Notes: generated by a model from the letters alone, not told the origin. A DNA stretch of 64,000 nt from Candidatus Avelusimicrobium cornigerorum (GCA_002309715.1 DBXW01000007.1:16707-80706); one strand, 5' to 3'. Positions 52,818 through 62,306 are shown, counted from the stretch's first letter. Program-made: numbers and translations.

Positions 52818-53927
52818 TTATTTTTCCGGCTCCAACACCAAAACAATGCGGTTCTTCCCGGCATCATCCGGCAACTGTACTGCTTTCACTACACATTGTA
52901 CATTTTTATTTACTACTGTACCACGTAATACTTTGGTCGGGTTTTCCATAGCTTCCCCAACCACTTGAATAATTTCCTGTTGGCGGCCATCAAAGATATC
53001 CAACAAATGAACTTGCTTTTTGCCGGGGATACTTATTTCAAAGTTGGCATAAAGCAAATTATTATCTTCGTCTACCACCATCGCACGGCCCCCTTTAGGC
53101 ACCATCACCGCAAACACGCTTTTCCACCAACGCTTTTCATTTTCAAGCGATAAAACTTCGCCGGTTTCCAAACTTTTGCGGTCTTCCCGTATTTTTTCCA
53201 AAAGAGATGTGATGGACTTGCTGACATCCCCAATTTCGTCAGAACGCTCCGGATATTCCAATATCAAATGGTTCATAGATACTGCTTCCACGCTATCTTT
53301 GAGTGCCCCCAACGGCCGGATGATTTTAAGAAGTAAAAACAGATATAAAACCCCGCCAATAAGCGCAATCATAATTAACGCTCCTATCGCGTAACGCACC
53401 ATAGAAGAGTGAATTAGTTTTTTTGCACTTTCGCGAGAAACGGTTACATTGACCACTCCGGCCACCATGTTATCTTTGGCCAAAAGAGGAATTGCCATAT
53501 CATAGTAGTCCCCTTTCCCAAACATAATCGCACGCGGAAGTTGGTCGCGGATGGCTTGTACTACACTGTTGGTATCAAAACCGACAGACGTATTGTAGTC
53601 GGCATAAGACATCCCCAAAAACTTGGTATTTTCATGCCACCGGATAGAACCGTCGTAATTTAAATAAACCAGCGTTTTGATGCGGTCATCGTTACGCACC
53701 AAACTTTTCATAATCTCCGCTTCGCGGAAGGTGGCTTCTCCCTTGGGGCGAGATGCCAATTGCTGCACCAAAGACGGGGCCCGATAACGCACCATTTCCA
53801 CCATCTCGTTTTGAAGTTTTTTATCAAAAACAAACTTGAACAAATTATAATAGAAAAGTCCGCCAATTACCGATGCATAAACAGTTACTAATGCAAACCA
53901 CAAAATCCATTTTGAAGTAAGTTTCAT
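52818..53927 (-). CDS. HAMP sensor protein without an output domain
   Basis: A 369-residue protein with two membrane segments (about 9-29 and 177-201) around a periplasmic sensor region of about 145 residues, probably Cache-like (VYLNYDGSIRWHENTK, YYDMAIPLLAKDNMVAGVVNVTV). A HAMP domain (about 199-250, IIRPLGALKDSVEAV) and a C-terminal PAS-like domain (about 275-369, MVVDEDNNLLYANFEI) follow. No kinase, cyclase or methyl-accepting domain follows, so output must be through another protein. It sits in the Tad gene series 12 nt after the TPR gene. An adaptor role towards the nearby kinases is an inference. Confidence 0.82.
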   Translation of the reverse strand: MKLTSKWILWFALVTVYASVIGGLFYYNLFKFVFDKKLQNEMVEMVRYRAPSLVQQLASRPKGEATFREAEIMKSLVRNDDRIKTLVYLNYDGSIRWHENTKFLGMSYADYNTSVGFDTNSVVQAIRDQLPRAIMFGKGDYYDMAIPLLAKDNMVAGVVNVTVSRESAKKLIHSSMVRYAIGALIMIALIGGVLYLFLLLKIIRPLGALKDSVEAVSMNHLILEYPERSDEIGDVSKSITSLLEKIREDRKSLETGEVLSLENEKRWWKSVFAVMVPKGGRAMVVDEDNNLLYANFEISIPGKKQVHLLDIFDGRQQEIIQVVGEAMENPTKVLRGTVVNKNVQCVVKAVQLPDDAGKNRIVLVLEPEK

Positions 53928-53939
53928 CCTATTCTCCCG

Positions 53940-55394
53940 TTATTTAAGCAGTTCTTCCACCTTACGTAAGCCCAAATCGGCATCCGTATTACCCGGATCC
54001 AACTGTTTAGCGACAATCCAGGCTTGGCGGGCGCGCTCATAATCGTCTTGGTTAAAGGCGTCTAACCCCTCAATATATTTGGCACGAGAAGCAGCGCTTG
54101 CCTCGGCCGATACGCGGTTAATACCGCCGCCCAACGTCGGCAATGTTTCGGAAGGATTATCCGCGCCCGGAATCACCGTTTGTCCGGGCACAAGCGTTTG
54201 TCCGGGCAAGGATGTTTGCCCAGGTACGAGCGACTGACCGGGCATCGGGCTAACACCCGGAATATCATCTATAGATACCGTTTCAATTTCTTCCGGTTTA
54301 TCTTCTTCCTCGGCTTCTTTGGCTTTGGCCTCTTCTTGGGCTACCGCCGCCTCTGCCGCTTGTTGTGCTTGTACCAACCGTTGTTGTTGAACACGTAAAT
54401 TGTTTTCTTTAGCATTACGGGCTTGCTTAATAAGGCTATCCATTGCCGCCGAATCTGCCCCCCATTTTTTCGCATTGTTCCAATAAGAAATGGCCTGGTC
54501 AAATTTATTGGAATTATAAGAACGATTCCCGGCGGTATAATACCCGGCTGCAATCTCGTTTTTAAGTTGTGACATATATTTTTGCACACGCGGATCACCG
54601 GGTTGTATTTTGGTAATACGCTCAAAAACAGCATACGATTCCACATACTGCCCTTTATTATAAAAATCCAAGGCTTGTTTCATATATTCGTCTACTTGTT
54701 CTTTACGTAATTTATTCTCCGCATCGGCAATTTTGGCGATCAATTTAGGATCATCCTTCCGCATTAAAAGCGCGTTATACCACGCATCCAACGCTTTTTT
54801 ATGATCGCCGTTTTTTTCTGCCACATCACCGCGACGACTATATTCTTTGGCAATATCGTAATCAATTTTATGTTTCCACGATTGCGCTCTGGCATTACCG
54901 GGTTGTAAGGTCAAAATTTCATTGACTTTATCATTGGCTTCCACTAAACGGCCGCTATCATACAGACGAGCCGCTTCCTGAAATTTGGCTTCAATAACTT
55001 GTGCTTCCGAAGTCGTACCGTAAGTACCCATATTCTGCGCTTGTTTAGCAAGCGTTTGGGCCTGTTTAAAATTAGGATCAATACTTAAAATGGTTTGCGC
55101 CATTTCTTGCGCGCGCTGATAATCACCTTGTTTGTAAAGGGTGTAGGCGTTTTCGTATACCATACGCAACGTATAATTTTGGATACGTTGTTTTTCCAAT
55201 TGCACGGTAGAAAGATACTGTTTGCGTTCTTCTACATCATTAAGCGTACCCATAGAAATTTTACCCAAATCTAAAAGCATACCGGCTTCTTTACCGTGTT
55301 GGCGCACCGGCGTTTCCCGTTGGAACGTATTAGCCGCTGATAATAACACAGCCGCATAGAGAAAAACGAACCCTGTGAATAATTGTTTTTTCAT
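53940..55394 (-). CDS. TPR protein with PGQ repeats, possible TadD counterpart
   Basis: A 484-residue exported protein. It has a signal peptide (MKKQLFTGFVFLYAAVLLSAA). Several tetratricopeptide repeats run from about residue 70 to 330 (AYTLYKQGDYQRAQEMAQTI is one). A Gln/Ala/Glu coiled stretch is followed by a Pro/Gly/Gln repeat region (several copies of a seven-residue LVPGQT-type unit, coded by about 54175-54260), then a final TPR near the C-terminus. Tad loci usually contain the TPR lipoprotein TadD, so this may be its counterpart, although no lipobox is seen. I start at the ATG at 55394 to avoid overlap with tadC. Confidence 0.8.
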   Translation of the reverse strand: MKKQLFTGFVFLYAAVLLSAANTFQRETPVRQHGKEAGMLLDLGKISMGTLNDVEERKQYLSTVQLEKQRIQNYTLRMVYENAYTLYKQGDYQRAQEMAQTILSIDPNFKQAQTLAKQAQNMGTYGTTSEAQVIEAKFQEAARLYDSGRLVEANDKVNEILTLQPGNARAQSWKHKIDYDIAKEYSRRGDVAEKNGDHKKALDAWYNALLMRKDDPKLIAKIADAENKLRKEQVDEYMKQALDFYNKGQYVESYAVFERITKIQPGDPRVQKYMSQLKNEIAAGYYTAGNRSYNSNKFDQAISYWNNAKKWGADSAAMDSLIKQARNAKENNLRVQQQRLVQAQQAAEAAVAQEEAKAKEAEEEDKPEEIETVSIDDIPGVSPMPGQSLVPGQTSLPGQTLVPGQTVIPGADNPSETLPTLGGGINRVSAEASAASRAKYIEGLDAFNQDDYERARQAWIVAKQLDPGNTDADLGLRKVEELLK

Positions 55395-55404
55395 ACTTGT
55401 ACCC

Positions 55405-56295
55405 TTAAAATCCCATACCGCCGTTGACAAGGCCCATAATCATCGGCGCTAAAATTAAAATAAAAATCGTAGGAAAGATAAACATAAAAAGCGGAAATAA
55501 CATTTTCGTAGAAGCCTGCGCGGCTAATTTTTCAGCCCGGTTTAAACGACGGGACCGGAGATCCGTAGAAAAGTTACGTAACAGGTCCACTAAACTCGTA
55601 CCGAGTTCATCTGATTGAATAATTAAACCCACCAACGAACGTACTTCCTGTACTCCCGTACGGGCGGAAAAACGCTCCAACGCCTCGCGGCGTGAATAAC
55701 CGAGTTTAATTTCGTTAATTGTTTTTTCCAACTCTTCTTCCAAAATAGTCTTTACTTTAGCAATTTTAATAATACGTTCAAAGGCTGTTAAATAATCCAA
55801 ACCGGATTCAATAATAAGGGCGGCCAAATCCACGGTGGTGGAAAAGTTGCCTAAAATTTCCGCTTGGCGTTTTTGAATTTTACTTCTCAACAGTGCATCC
55901 GGCAAGTAAAAGCAGAGCGGCACTAAAATCACCGGCCAAATACCTCGGAAAAGTAACATAATCGCCACCGGTATCAGCAAGGCACACCAAATTTTACTGT
56001 ATAAAATATCCACCGGCTGGGGGGTATCCGGACTGCCTAATTGCATGTGGATTTCTTCCAACGTTTCCTCAACATGAAAATTACGCAAGCAGAAATAGGC
56101 CAAACGGTCTATAAATTTTTCTTCCGGTTGTAAGCGAGCAAAACTGGAAGTAGATTTAAAGCGTTTGACCGCTATGTCCACCATATCTGCGCTTTTCTCT
56201 TTAGGAGCCAAGAGACCAAATACCACCGTAAATACACAAAACGAACCGATGGCAAGCAATATATTCAGCCCTAACGTAAACGATAAACTATTCAT
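55405..56295 (-). CDS. tadC: TadC, inner-membrane platform protein
   Basis: A 296-residue protein of the T2SSF/GspF superfamily. It has membrane segments near residues 7-28, 105-135 and 265-290 and the cytoplasmic helical core ETAVDLAALIIESGLDYLTAFERI-like, with the ELGTSLVDLLRNFSTDLRSRR stretch typical of TadC. With TadB it forms the membrane platform moved by the TadA ATPase. It starts 3 nt after the tadB stop and has the normal length for the family. Confidence 0.92.
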   Translation of the reverse strand: MNSLSFTLGLNILLAIGSFCVFTVVFGLLAPKEKSADMVDIAVKRFKSTSSFARLQPEEKFIDRLAYFCLRNFHVEETLEEIHMQLGSPDTPQPVDILYSKIWCALLIPVAIMLLFRGIWPVILVPLCFYLPDALLRSKIQKRQAEILGNFSTTVDLAALIIESGLDYLTAFERIIKIAKVKTILEEELEKTINEIKLGYSRREALERFSARTGVQEVRSLVGLIIQSDELGTSLVDLLRNFSTDLRSRRLNRAEKLAAQASTKMLFPLFMFIFPTIFILILAPMIMGLVNGGMGF

Positions 56296-56298
56296 AAA

Positions 56299-57930
56299 TT
56301 ATACCCGCACCTCGCCCATTTTTTGCAGTACTTTCATACCAATACCAATCCAGATGATACAGAACACAAATACACAAATTCCTACCGGACTGGTGTAGAA
56401 ACCGATCATTTGTTGCGGGTTGAAGATGAACATTACCAGCATCATCACAAACGGCATAATACTGACTACGATGGACTGTATTTTTTGCTGAGCCGTCATA
56501 GCGGCCAATTTTTCTTCCAGTTTACTTTCTTCGCGAATGTTTTCCACCAACCGCGCGAAAATGACGGTCAGGTTACCACCGACTTGCCGCTGAATAATAA
56601 TCGCCTTCACAATATACGAAAGCATACGGCTTTCCACACGTTCGGTTAACCCGTCAAGTGCTTTTTCAAAAGGAGTACCTAATTGATAGTTTTTAACCAC
56701 CAAACCGAATTCATCGGCAATAGGCGGCAACATATCTTTAGAAACCATCTCAAACCCTTGCACAATATCCATACCGGAACGCAAAGAGTTTGAAAGTAAA
56801 ATCAGTGAATCCATTAGTTGGTTATTGATTTTGCGACCGCGGCTTTTCTTAAGCATATCCAACACGGCCATAGGCATACGAATACTGACATAACCGCCCA
56901 TAAACAGGATAATCAGGAAAATAAACACACCTAAAAATCCGCCCGCCATTACCCCCAACGCCAAGCCGCCCAGCGCAAATATGCCTATCGTACCAAAAAC
57001 AATATACTTAATATCTATCGTTACGAATTGCCGGTTAAAATCTTCAGCCCAAGCGGAACTTTTTTGTCTGTATTCTTCTAAAAATTGGGCAATATTTTCT
57101 CGTTTCCCTTCCAAGAACAGAAACACCGCTAACCCGGCCAAGGCCGAACCTAATAAAATCATAAATGTACCGGTGCTACGTTCGGCGCGGGTGGTGCGGT
57201 AAATTTTAGGATCCGGCACCCCGCCCGGGATGGGCGAACTCATAAATTGAGAAAACAAGTGATTGGCCAGCACCACAACCGCCATAACCGATTGCCGGTA
57301 TTTGTCTTCCCGTTTGGATAGGGGGCTGGAAAAAGATTCAATGGTACTTAAAAATTCACTGTTGATGAGTTCCAACGTGGATAGCATAGAACGCGCCCGG
57401 CCTTCCATGCTGTCTTTCATAATAAGCATTTGCTTACCGCGTAATAAATCTTTATTTAAGCGGTCAATCGTGGCCACCAAGTTGTTGCGGTTTCCCACGT
57501 AACCGCGGGAAAGTTGGTCTAATACGATGGGAATGTTGGGATCTAACGATTTATCGGCCCGATCCAAAAACAAATAGACATTGGAAAAAGCCTGCCGCCA
57601 CAAATCTACTTCGCTATATGTACCTTCGTTAGGGACATACACCACTTTATTGGAATCCATGCGCGTCAGTTCTTCGGGGAACCATTTCGGCATAATAATA
57701 TCGCGCGGTTTATCGGTATTGGTACATTCTTTAGGCAGTTGGAATTTCTTTTTTTCGTTTTCCACACGAACGTCAAACATTTCTGCCAAAAAAAGCATTT
57801 TTTGCATAGCGCAACGGATTTTTATGCGGTCTTTGTCAGAAATACCGCGAGAATATCCGGGTTGGGCGAGTCCCAACAACATCACCCCCACTAATGCAAA
57901 TATACCCAAACGACGCATATTATTCGTCAT
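56299..57930 (-). CDS. tadB: TadB, inner-membrane platform protein with long N-terminal extension
   Basis: A 543-residue protein whose C-terminal about 290 residues are TadB/GspF-like (membrane segments near 315-355 and 495-535, core MDSLILLSNSLRSGMDIVQGF and GTPFEKALDGL). Most TadB proteins have about 300-330 residues. Here a signal-peptide-like start (MRRLGIFALVGVMLLGLAQPGYS) and a helical domain of about 200 residues precede an extra membrane segment near 240. This extra domain should lie in the periplasm. It lies 5 nt after the fused TadZ-TadA gene. The extension is part of the same open frame with no sign of a frameshift. Confidence 0.88.
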   Translation of the reverse strand: MTNNMRRLGIFALVGVMLLGLAQPGYSRGISDKDRIKIRCAMQKMLFLAEMFDVRVENEKKKFQLPKECTNTDKPRDIIMPKWFPEELTRMDSNKVVYVPNEGTYSEVDLWRQAFSNVYLFLDRADKSLDPNIPIVLDQLSRGYVGNRNNLVATIDRLNKDLLRGKQMLIMKDSMEGRARSMLSTLELINSEFLSTIESFSSPLSKREDKYRQSVMAVVVLANHLFSQFMSSPIPGGVPDPKIYRTTRAERSTGTFMILLGSALAGLAVFLFLEGKRENIAQFLEEYRQKSSAWAEDFNRQFVTIDIKYIVFGTIGIFALGGLALGVMAGGFLGVFIFLIILFMGGYVSIRMPMAVLDMLKKSRGRKINNQLMDSLILLSNSLRSGMDIVQGFEMVSKDMLPPIADEFGLVVKNYQLGTPFEKALDGLTERVESRMLSYIVKAIIIQRQVGGNLTVIFARLVENIREESKLEEKLAAMTAQQKIQSIVVSIMPFVMMLVMFIFNPQQMIGFYTSPVGICVFVFCIIWIGIGMKVLQKMGEVRV

Positions 57931-57935
57931 AAAAT

Positions 57936-60260
57936 TTACGCTTTTGCTCCTTGCGGCGGGGCCGGCGGAGTAGGCGGAGTTTCTATCGTTTGTTTTGCCT
58001 TAATCAACTCCTGCACGGCACTTAAATCAGGATCTCCGTTTTCATCAAGCGGAACAGCACCTTTTGTAAATACCTCTTCCGGCACCGGTTGGCCTTTAGC
58101 GGCAAATTCGTCATAGAAAGACGGGATATTTCCGGTCGGGGCAAACATACCCTGCACTTTTCCGTTTTCATCCACCCCGGTCTGCACGTAACGGAACAAG
58201 TCTGTGGATTGGATTTGTCCGTCTTTTTGTCCGTGCATTTCGGTAATATAAGTTACTTTACGGGAGCCGTCTGAAAAACGAGATAATTGCACAATCATAT
58301 TAACGGCCGAAGAAATCATTTCGCGAATAGCGAAAATAGGCAAATCAGCCCCTGTTTGCATACACATGGCTTCCAAACGGGATAACCCGTCGCGCGGTGT
58401 GTTGGCGTGAATGGTGGTCAAAGATCCTTCGTGACCGGTGTTCATGGCCTGTAACATGTCTAACGCTTCGCCACCGCGGCACTCCCCTACTACAATGCGG
58501 TCGGGACGCATACGCAAACAGTTCTTTACCAAATCTTGAATGGTAATAGCACCCTTTCCTTCCACGTTTGGCGGACGGCTTTCCAACGATACCCAGTGCG
58601 GCTGTTGTAAGCGCAATTCCGCGGTATCTTCTACCGTAATAATACGTTCGTTGTTGGAAATGTAACCGGAAATTGCGTTTAAGAAAGTAGTTTTACCGGT
58701 ACCGGTACCACCGCACACAATGATGTTTTTGCGAATACGAACGCATTTTTCAATAAAACCCATACACTCGCGACTAATCGTACCGAACCGGTAGTAATCT
58801 TCCGGCCCGAATGGTTTAGACGAGAAACGACGAATAGTAAGCGTCGGCCCCGATACCGCGAGCGGCGCGATAATAGCGTTTACACGGGAGCCGTCTTTTA
58901 AACGCGCGTCAACGAGCGGCACGGATTCGTCAATACGACGACCTAGCGGCGCCACAATACGTTTAATAACCTGTACCACTTGCTCGTTATTTCTAAATTT
59001 GTATTTCGTTAAAGTCAACTTACCTTTTTGCTCAATAAAAATTTTATCAAAGGCGTTGACCATGATTTCGGTAACAGCCGGATCGCGCATTAACACCTCT
59101 AGCGGCCCCAACCCTAAAATTTCATCTAATAATTCTGACGAAAATCGGGTACGTTGTTCGCGCGAAAACTGTAAGTTAGGTTGCTTTTGTAAAATATCAT
59201 CCACAATAGCCGCCACCCGTTTGCGCGTTTGTTCGCTGGCAGAACTCTCGTCGCTAATAGCGATATGTTCAATTTCCAACGTACGGACCACGTCTTTGTG
59301 AATTTTTTGTTTCAAATCGTCCCAGAACGAAAGTTTAGCATTTTCTTCTTCGTCTTCCGGATTCCCGATATGGTCGGCGGCTCCAGCCCCGCCTTTCCCA
59401 TCATCAAATAAAACGGGGGACCAAATCTCGCGCGAAGCCTGGGTAAACTCCTCATCCGTTACGGAAACCGCCCAATCTTTAGGGGCCGGTTCCAAATCGC
59501 GTATTTTGGCTAACACCAAGCGCAATCCTTTTACCCACTCGGATTGCGGATTAGACATAATTTCCACTTCGCGACGGTTAGAAGCCGCCATTACATCGGC
59601 ATCCCACGGTAAAAACACATCTACTTCCCGCCCTAATTGCGAGTAAAATTTTTCCATTTCTTCATAAGGGATGGAACCGGGCATATCATACCCGTTACAA
59701 ATAGCACTGACGCGTTCTATGGGATAATGCTGCTCTTTATAATCGTTAAAAAGTTGCACGGTAGCATTAACGTGTGTACGCGTGGCGTTGGATACCCAAA
59801 ATATTTTATCGGAAATATCAAATGCAAACGCTTGCATCGGGAAACTGGAATCTACATCCAAAAATATATCAAAAGTTTGAGACAAACGAGATAAAATAGG
59901 AATCAAAATTTTAGGGCTGATAGCCGAGACCTGCGCCCGTGTGTTACCCAACGGCAACAAACCCACACCCCATTGGGACATGGAAATTTTACCGCGCAAA
60001 AGCCCCCCCACCACTGCGATGGAAGTATTGCCAAGCACTTTGAGCAAATCAGACACGCTAACCGGGTTAGAAATGCCCAAATAAAAATTGTGCTCTTGGC
60101 GCGCAAGAGGATCAAGCGGCACAATAAGCACCGGACGTTTTTGAATACCGGCCCAGCCTAGCGCCAAATTAAGTACCAAGGTGGTTTTACCGGCACCTTC
60201 CTTCGGGCCGGCAAAAGCAATTATCTTTGCATCTTGTGGGGTTCTTTTTTCTTCAGCCAT
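57936..60260 (-). CDS. Fused TadZ-TadA (CpaE-CpaF) ATPase
   Basis: A 774-residue fusion of two proteins that are usually separate. Residues 1 to about 255 are a ParA/MinD-type ATPase like TadZ/CpaE, with the deviant Walker A GPKEGAGKTT at 18-27, used for polar placement of Tad machines. Residues about 340-740 are a TadA/CpaF-type secretion ATPase: RRIDESVPLVDARL, Walker A GGTGTGKTT at 517-525, ITVEDTAELRL, VGECRGGEALDMLQAM with the Walker B Glu, and the HEGSLTTIHAN His box. A Pro-rich tail ends the protein. It powers pilus assembly. It follows the secretin gene after 5 nt. Confidence 0.93.
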   Translation of the reverse strand: MAEEKRTPQDAKIIAFAGPKEGAGKTTLVLNLALGWAGIQKRPVLIVPLDPLARQEHNFYLGISNPVSVSDLLKVLGNTSIAVVGGLLRGKISMSQWGVGLLPLGNTRAQVSAISPKILIPILSRLSQTFDIFLDVDSSFPMQAFAFDISDKIFWVSNATRTHVNATVQLFNDYKEQHYPIERVSAICNGYDMPGSIPYEEMEKFYSQLGREVDVFLPWDADVMAASNRREVEIMSNPQSEWVKGLRLVLAKIRDLEPAPKDWAVSVTDEEFTQASREIWSPVLFDDGKGGAGAADHIGNPEDEEENAKLSFWDDLKQKIHKDVVRTLEIEHIAISDESSASEQTRKRVAAIVDDILQKQPNLQFSREQRTRFSSELLDEILGLGPLEVLMRDPAVTEIMVNAFDKIFIEQKGKLTLTKYKFRNNEQVVQVIKRIVAPLGRRIDESVPLVDARLKDGSRVNAIIAPLAVSGPTLTIRRFSSKPFGPEDYYRFGTISRECMGFIEKCVRIRKNIIVCGGTGTGKTTFLNAISGYISNNERIITVEDTAELRLQQPHWVSLESRPPNVEGKGAITIQDLVKNCLRMRPDRIVVGECRGGEALDMLQAMNTGHEGSLTTIHANTPRDGLSRLEAMCMQTGADLPIFAIREMISSAVNMIVQLSRFSDGSRKVTYITEMHGQKDGQIQSTDLFRYVQTGVDENGKVQGMFAPTGNIPSFYDEFAAKGQPVPEEVFTKGAVPLDENGDPDLSAVQELIKAKQTIETPPTPPAPPQGAKA

Positions 60261-60265
60261 ATTAC

Positions 60266-61009
60266 TTACTCTACAATTTCAACTGTAATGAATAAGAATA
60301 ACGAACGTTGTTCTTCCGTCACGTCTTTATTTTTGAACAAAAGCCCGATAAGCGGCAAGCGCCCTAAAAACGGCACGCGGTCTTCGGAAACGTTGCGCGC
60401 GCTGCTCTTAAGCCCGCCGATAACAAGTGTTTCACCGCTGTTTAATTCCACATGCGTTTCCACGTCGCGATTGGTAAACGAAGGGGCCGTGGCTGTACCG
60501 ATAACCACCGTACGGGAATAGTCTACCGTAGAAACGGCCAACTGCACCTGCAAATCAATGATGTTATTGCGTTCGGGAATAATCGTAGGAAGCACGTTAA
60601 GTAAAATACCATAGTCTTCCATTTGAGAACCTACACCCTGGTTGTTCACCACCGGTATCGGCACTTTACCACCAACGGAAATCTTGGCACTATTCCCCGA
60701 AGAAGTAACAATCTTGGGGTTGGAAAGCACTTGTGCACGGCCTTCCGTCTCCATCAAACGAAGGCGCGTGGTGACAGCCGTTTTACGTTGGAATTCACCC
60801 AAAGATAAAATCCCCGGGATTTCCGCTTCCTCAAAATCAAACAGTTGGTTCCATGCAAAACCTTTAACGCTTTGCATAGTACCGCTGATTTCCACCACAT
60901 CTGCGCTGACAGCCACCAAGCGTGTCTTTTTGGCAAAAGCCATTTCCGGCGACAAGACACCTAACAGTAACACCAGCAACGTTGTTTTTATAATAAATTT
61001 ATTACCCAT
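60266..61009 (-). CDS. cpaC: Minimal secretin (CpaC/RcpA-type)
   Basis: A 247-residue protein with a signal peptide (cleavage after AFA, residue 26) and only the C-terminal secretin core: RAQVLSNPKIVTSSGNSAKI, GGKVPIPVV, ILLNVLPTI, VELNSGETLVIGGL and the VPFLGRLPLIGLLF motif. CpaC/RcpA secretins usually have 400-500 residues with BON and N1 domains before the core; these are absent here. It should form the outer-membrane pore of the Tad apparatus. It is placed between cpaB (14 nt) and the ATPase gene. Confidence 0.88.
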   Translation of the reverse strand: MGNKFIIKTTLLVLLLGVLSPEMAFAKKTRLVAVSADVVEISGTMQSVKGFAWNQLFDFEEAEIPGILSLGEFQRKTAVTTRLRLMETEGRAQVLSNPKIVTSSGNSAKISVGGKVPIPVVNNQGVGSQMEDYGILLNVLPTIIPERNNIIDLQVQLAVSTVDYSRTVVIGTATAPSFTNRDVETHVELNSGETLVIGGLKSSARNVSEDRVPFLGRLPLIGLLFKNKDVTEEQRSLFLFITVEIVE

Positions 61010-61023
61010 ATTTATCCCATTAA

Positions 61024-61776
61024 CTATTGAAATAATTTTTCAAAAGTGGCAATCTCCATAAGGTAGTTGTTCACATCACCATGCGAACGCAAGATAACCG
61101 ATATGTCCCCCTCGGCCTGCGCCAATGCCAAGTACTGCGCATCGCGCGGGGATAGCGATAAGGCAAGCGTGGAGTTATCCGAATAAGCCGCAGCATCTTC
61201 ATCTTTTGATTTCATAGCACTTGCGGATTTGGCATCCAAGCCTTGTCCCAAATCGGTGCCAACACCCAATACCTTCACATTCTGTAGCAAAGTCACCGCT
61301 ACTTTACGGCGGTCGCCGCTTTTCATAACCGCTTCAAACGTAAGCAATACGTCTACGTTATCATCCGGTTTAATCATACTGGCGGTAGAAATCGGAATGT
61401 TAATCATATAACCGCGCATCTGCACCGGTATTTTGCTAGACAAACCCGCTTCCGGCGAAAGTGAGGTAATGGCATATTTAGAAATTTGGTTGCCTTTAGG
61501 AATTTGGATACGCGCAACGGCATTTTCAATAGCCTTAAAATCGGCATCCGTTGTATATGTAAAAGCATCTTTCTGCAAGTAAGCAGCCGGCACCTGGATA
61601 GGGCGGATGAAATCGCGCTTAATAACTTCGCGTTCCTTAATATCGCGAAGCGGCACAAATACTTGCTTAATGTTTTTAGAAGCCTCCAATTTACTCTTGG
61701 CACTGCTAACAATCATTCCATACACAACAGCCGCAATAATAGCGACCAGCATGGGCAGGAAAATTCCTTTTTTCAT
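61024..61776 (-). CDS. cpaB: CpaB/RcpC, Flp pilus assembly protein
   Basis: A 250-residue protein with an N-terminal membrane anchor (about 6-25), an SAF domain (IKQVFVPLRDIKEREVIKRD, about residues 36-105) and an RcpC-type C-terminal region (YMINIPISTASMIKPDDNVDVLLTF, LSPRDAQYLALAQAEGDISV). CpaB is a periplasmic partner of the secretin. Length and domain order are normal. It lies between tadE (about 38 nt) and the secretin gene. Confidence 0.93.
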   Translation of the reverse strand: MKKGIFLPMLVAIIAAVVYGMIVSSAKSKLEASKNIKQVFVPLRDIKEREVIKRDFIRPIQVPAAYLQKDAFTYTTDADFKAIENAVARIQIPKGNQISKYAITSLSPEAGLSSKIPVQMRGYMINIPISTASMIKPDDNVDVLLTFEAVMKSGDRRKVAVTLLQNVKVLGVGTDLGQGLDAKSASAMKSKDEDAAAYSDNSTLALSLSPRDAQYLALAQAEGDISVILRSHGDVNNYLMEIATFEKLFQ

Positions 61777-61814
61777 ATTTTCTCCTTAAGACAACTTAAA
61801 TTATACTTTCAAAT

Positions 61815-62303
61815 CTATTTTTCGTCCGAACTGGCATACGCCTTTTCCACCGGCATACGCGTAACCGCTTTAATACGTCTAATACCTTCCCGGCGCGGTT
61901 CACTGGCAAGCACAAAACTTGTCCCCGGGAAAATCAAATGCACAGGATAATTTACTGTTACAACTACGTCTTCGTGGCGATGTTTTTTATACATAGGATC
62001 TACGCCGGTGGTTTCCACCTTCACGCCGACCGTTATACCGCCCGATTTGGTGCCAAATACTTTTTGTTTGGCTTGGTTAATCTTTTGTTGAATAACCGAA
62101 CTGTCCGGCCGACCGCTGGGCTTTTTTACACCCACCAGCGAGCCGATACGCGCGAATTCGTAAGAAGCATGAGTCGCAATCACCGTGTGGTAAGCGATAT
62201 TGCCGTATTCAAGCACAAAGAAAATCAGCAACATAAATACGGGCAATACCAACATTAATTCAACAGTAACCTGTCCTCCACGCTTCTTACGAAATTCAAT
62301 CAT
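61815..62303 (-). CDS. tadE: TadE-like pseudopilin (first copy)
   Basis: A 162-residue protein with a short basic leader (MIEFRKKRG) and GQVTVELMLVLPVFMLLIFF, which has the Gly-Gln processing site and Glu at +5. A helix and a periplasmic domain follow, without Cys. It is the TadE of the main Tad unit, 3 nt after the flp gene. It shows no close similarity to the second TadE at 45910-46455 beyond the N-terminal helix. Confidence 0.9.
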   Translation of the reverse strand: MIEFRKKRGGQVTVELMLVLPVFMLLIFFVLEYGNIAYHTVIATHASYEFARIGSLVGVKKPSGRPDSSVIQQKINQAKQKVFGTKSGGITVGVKVETTGVDPMYKKHRHEDVVVTVNYPVHLIFPGTSFVLASEPRREGIRRIKAVTRMPVEKAYASSDEK

Positions 62304-62306
62304 AAA

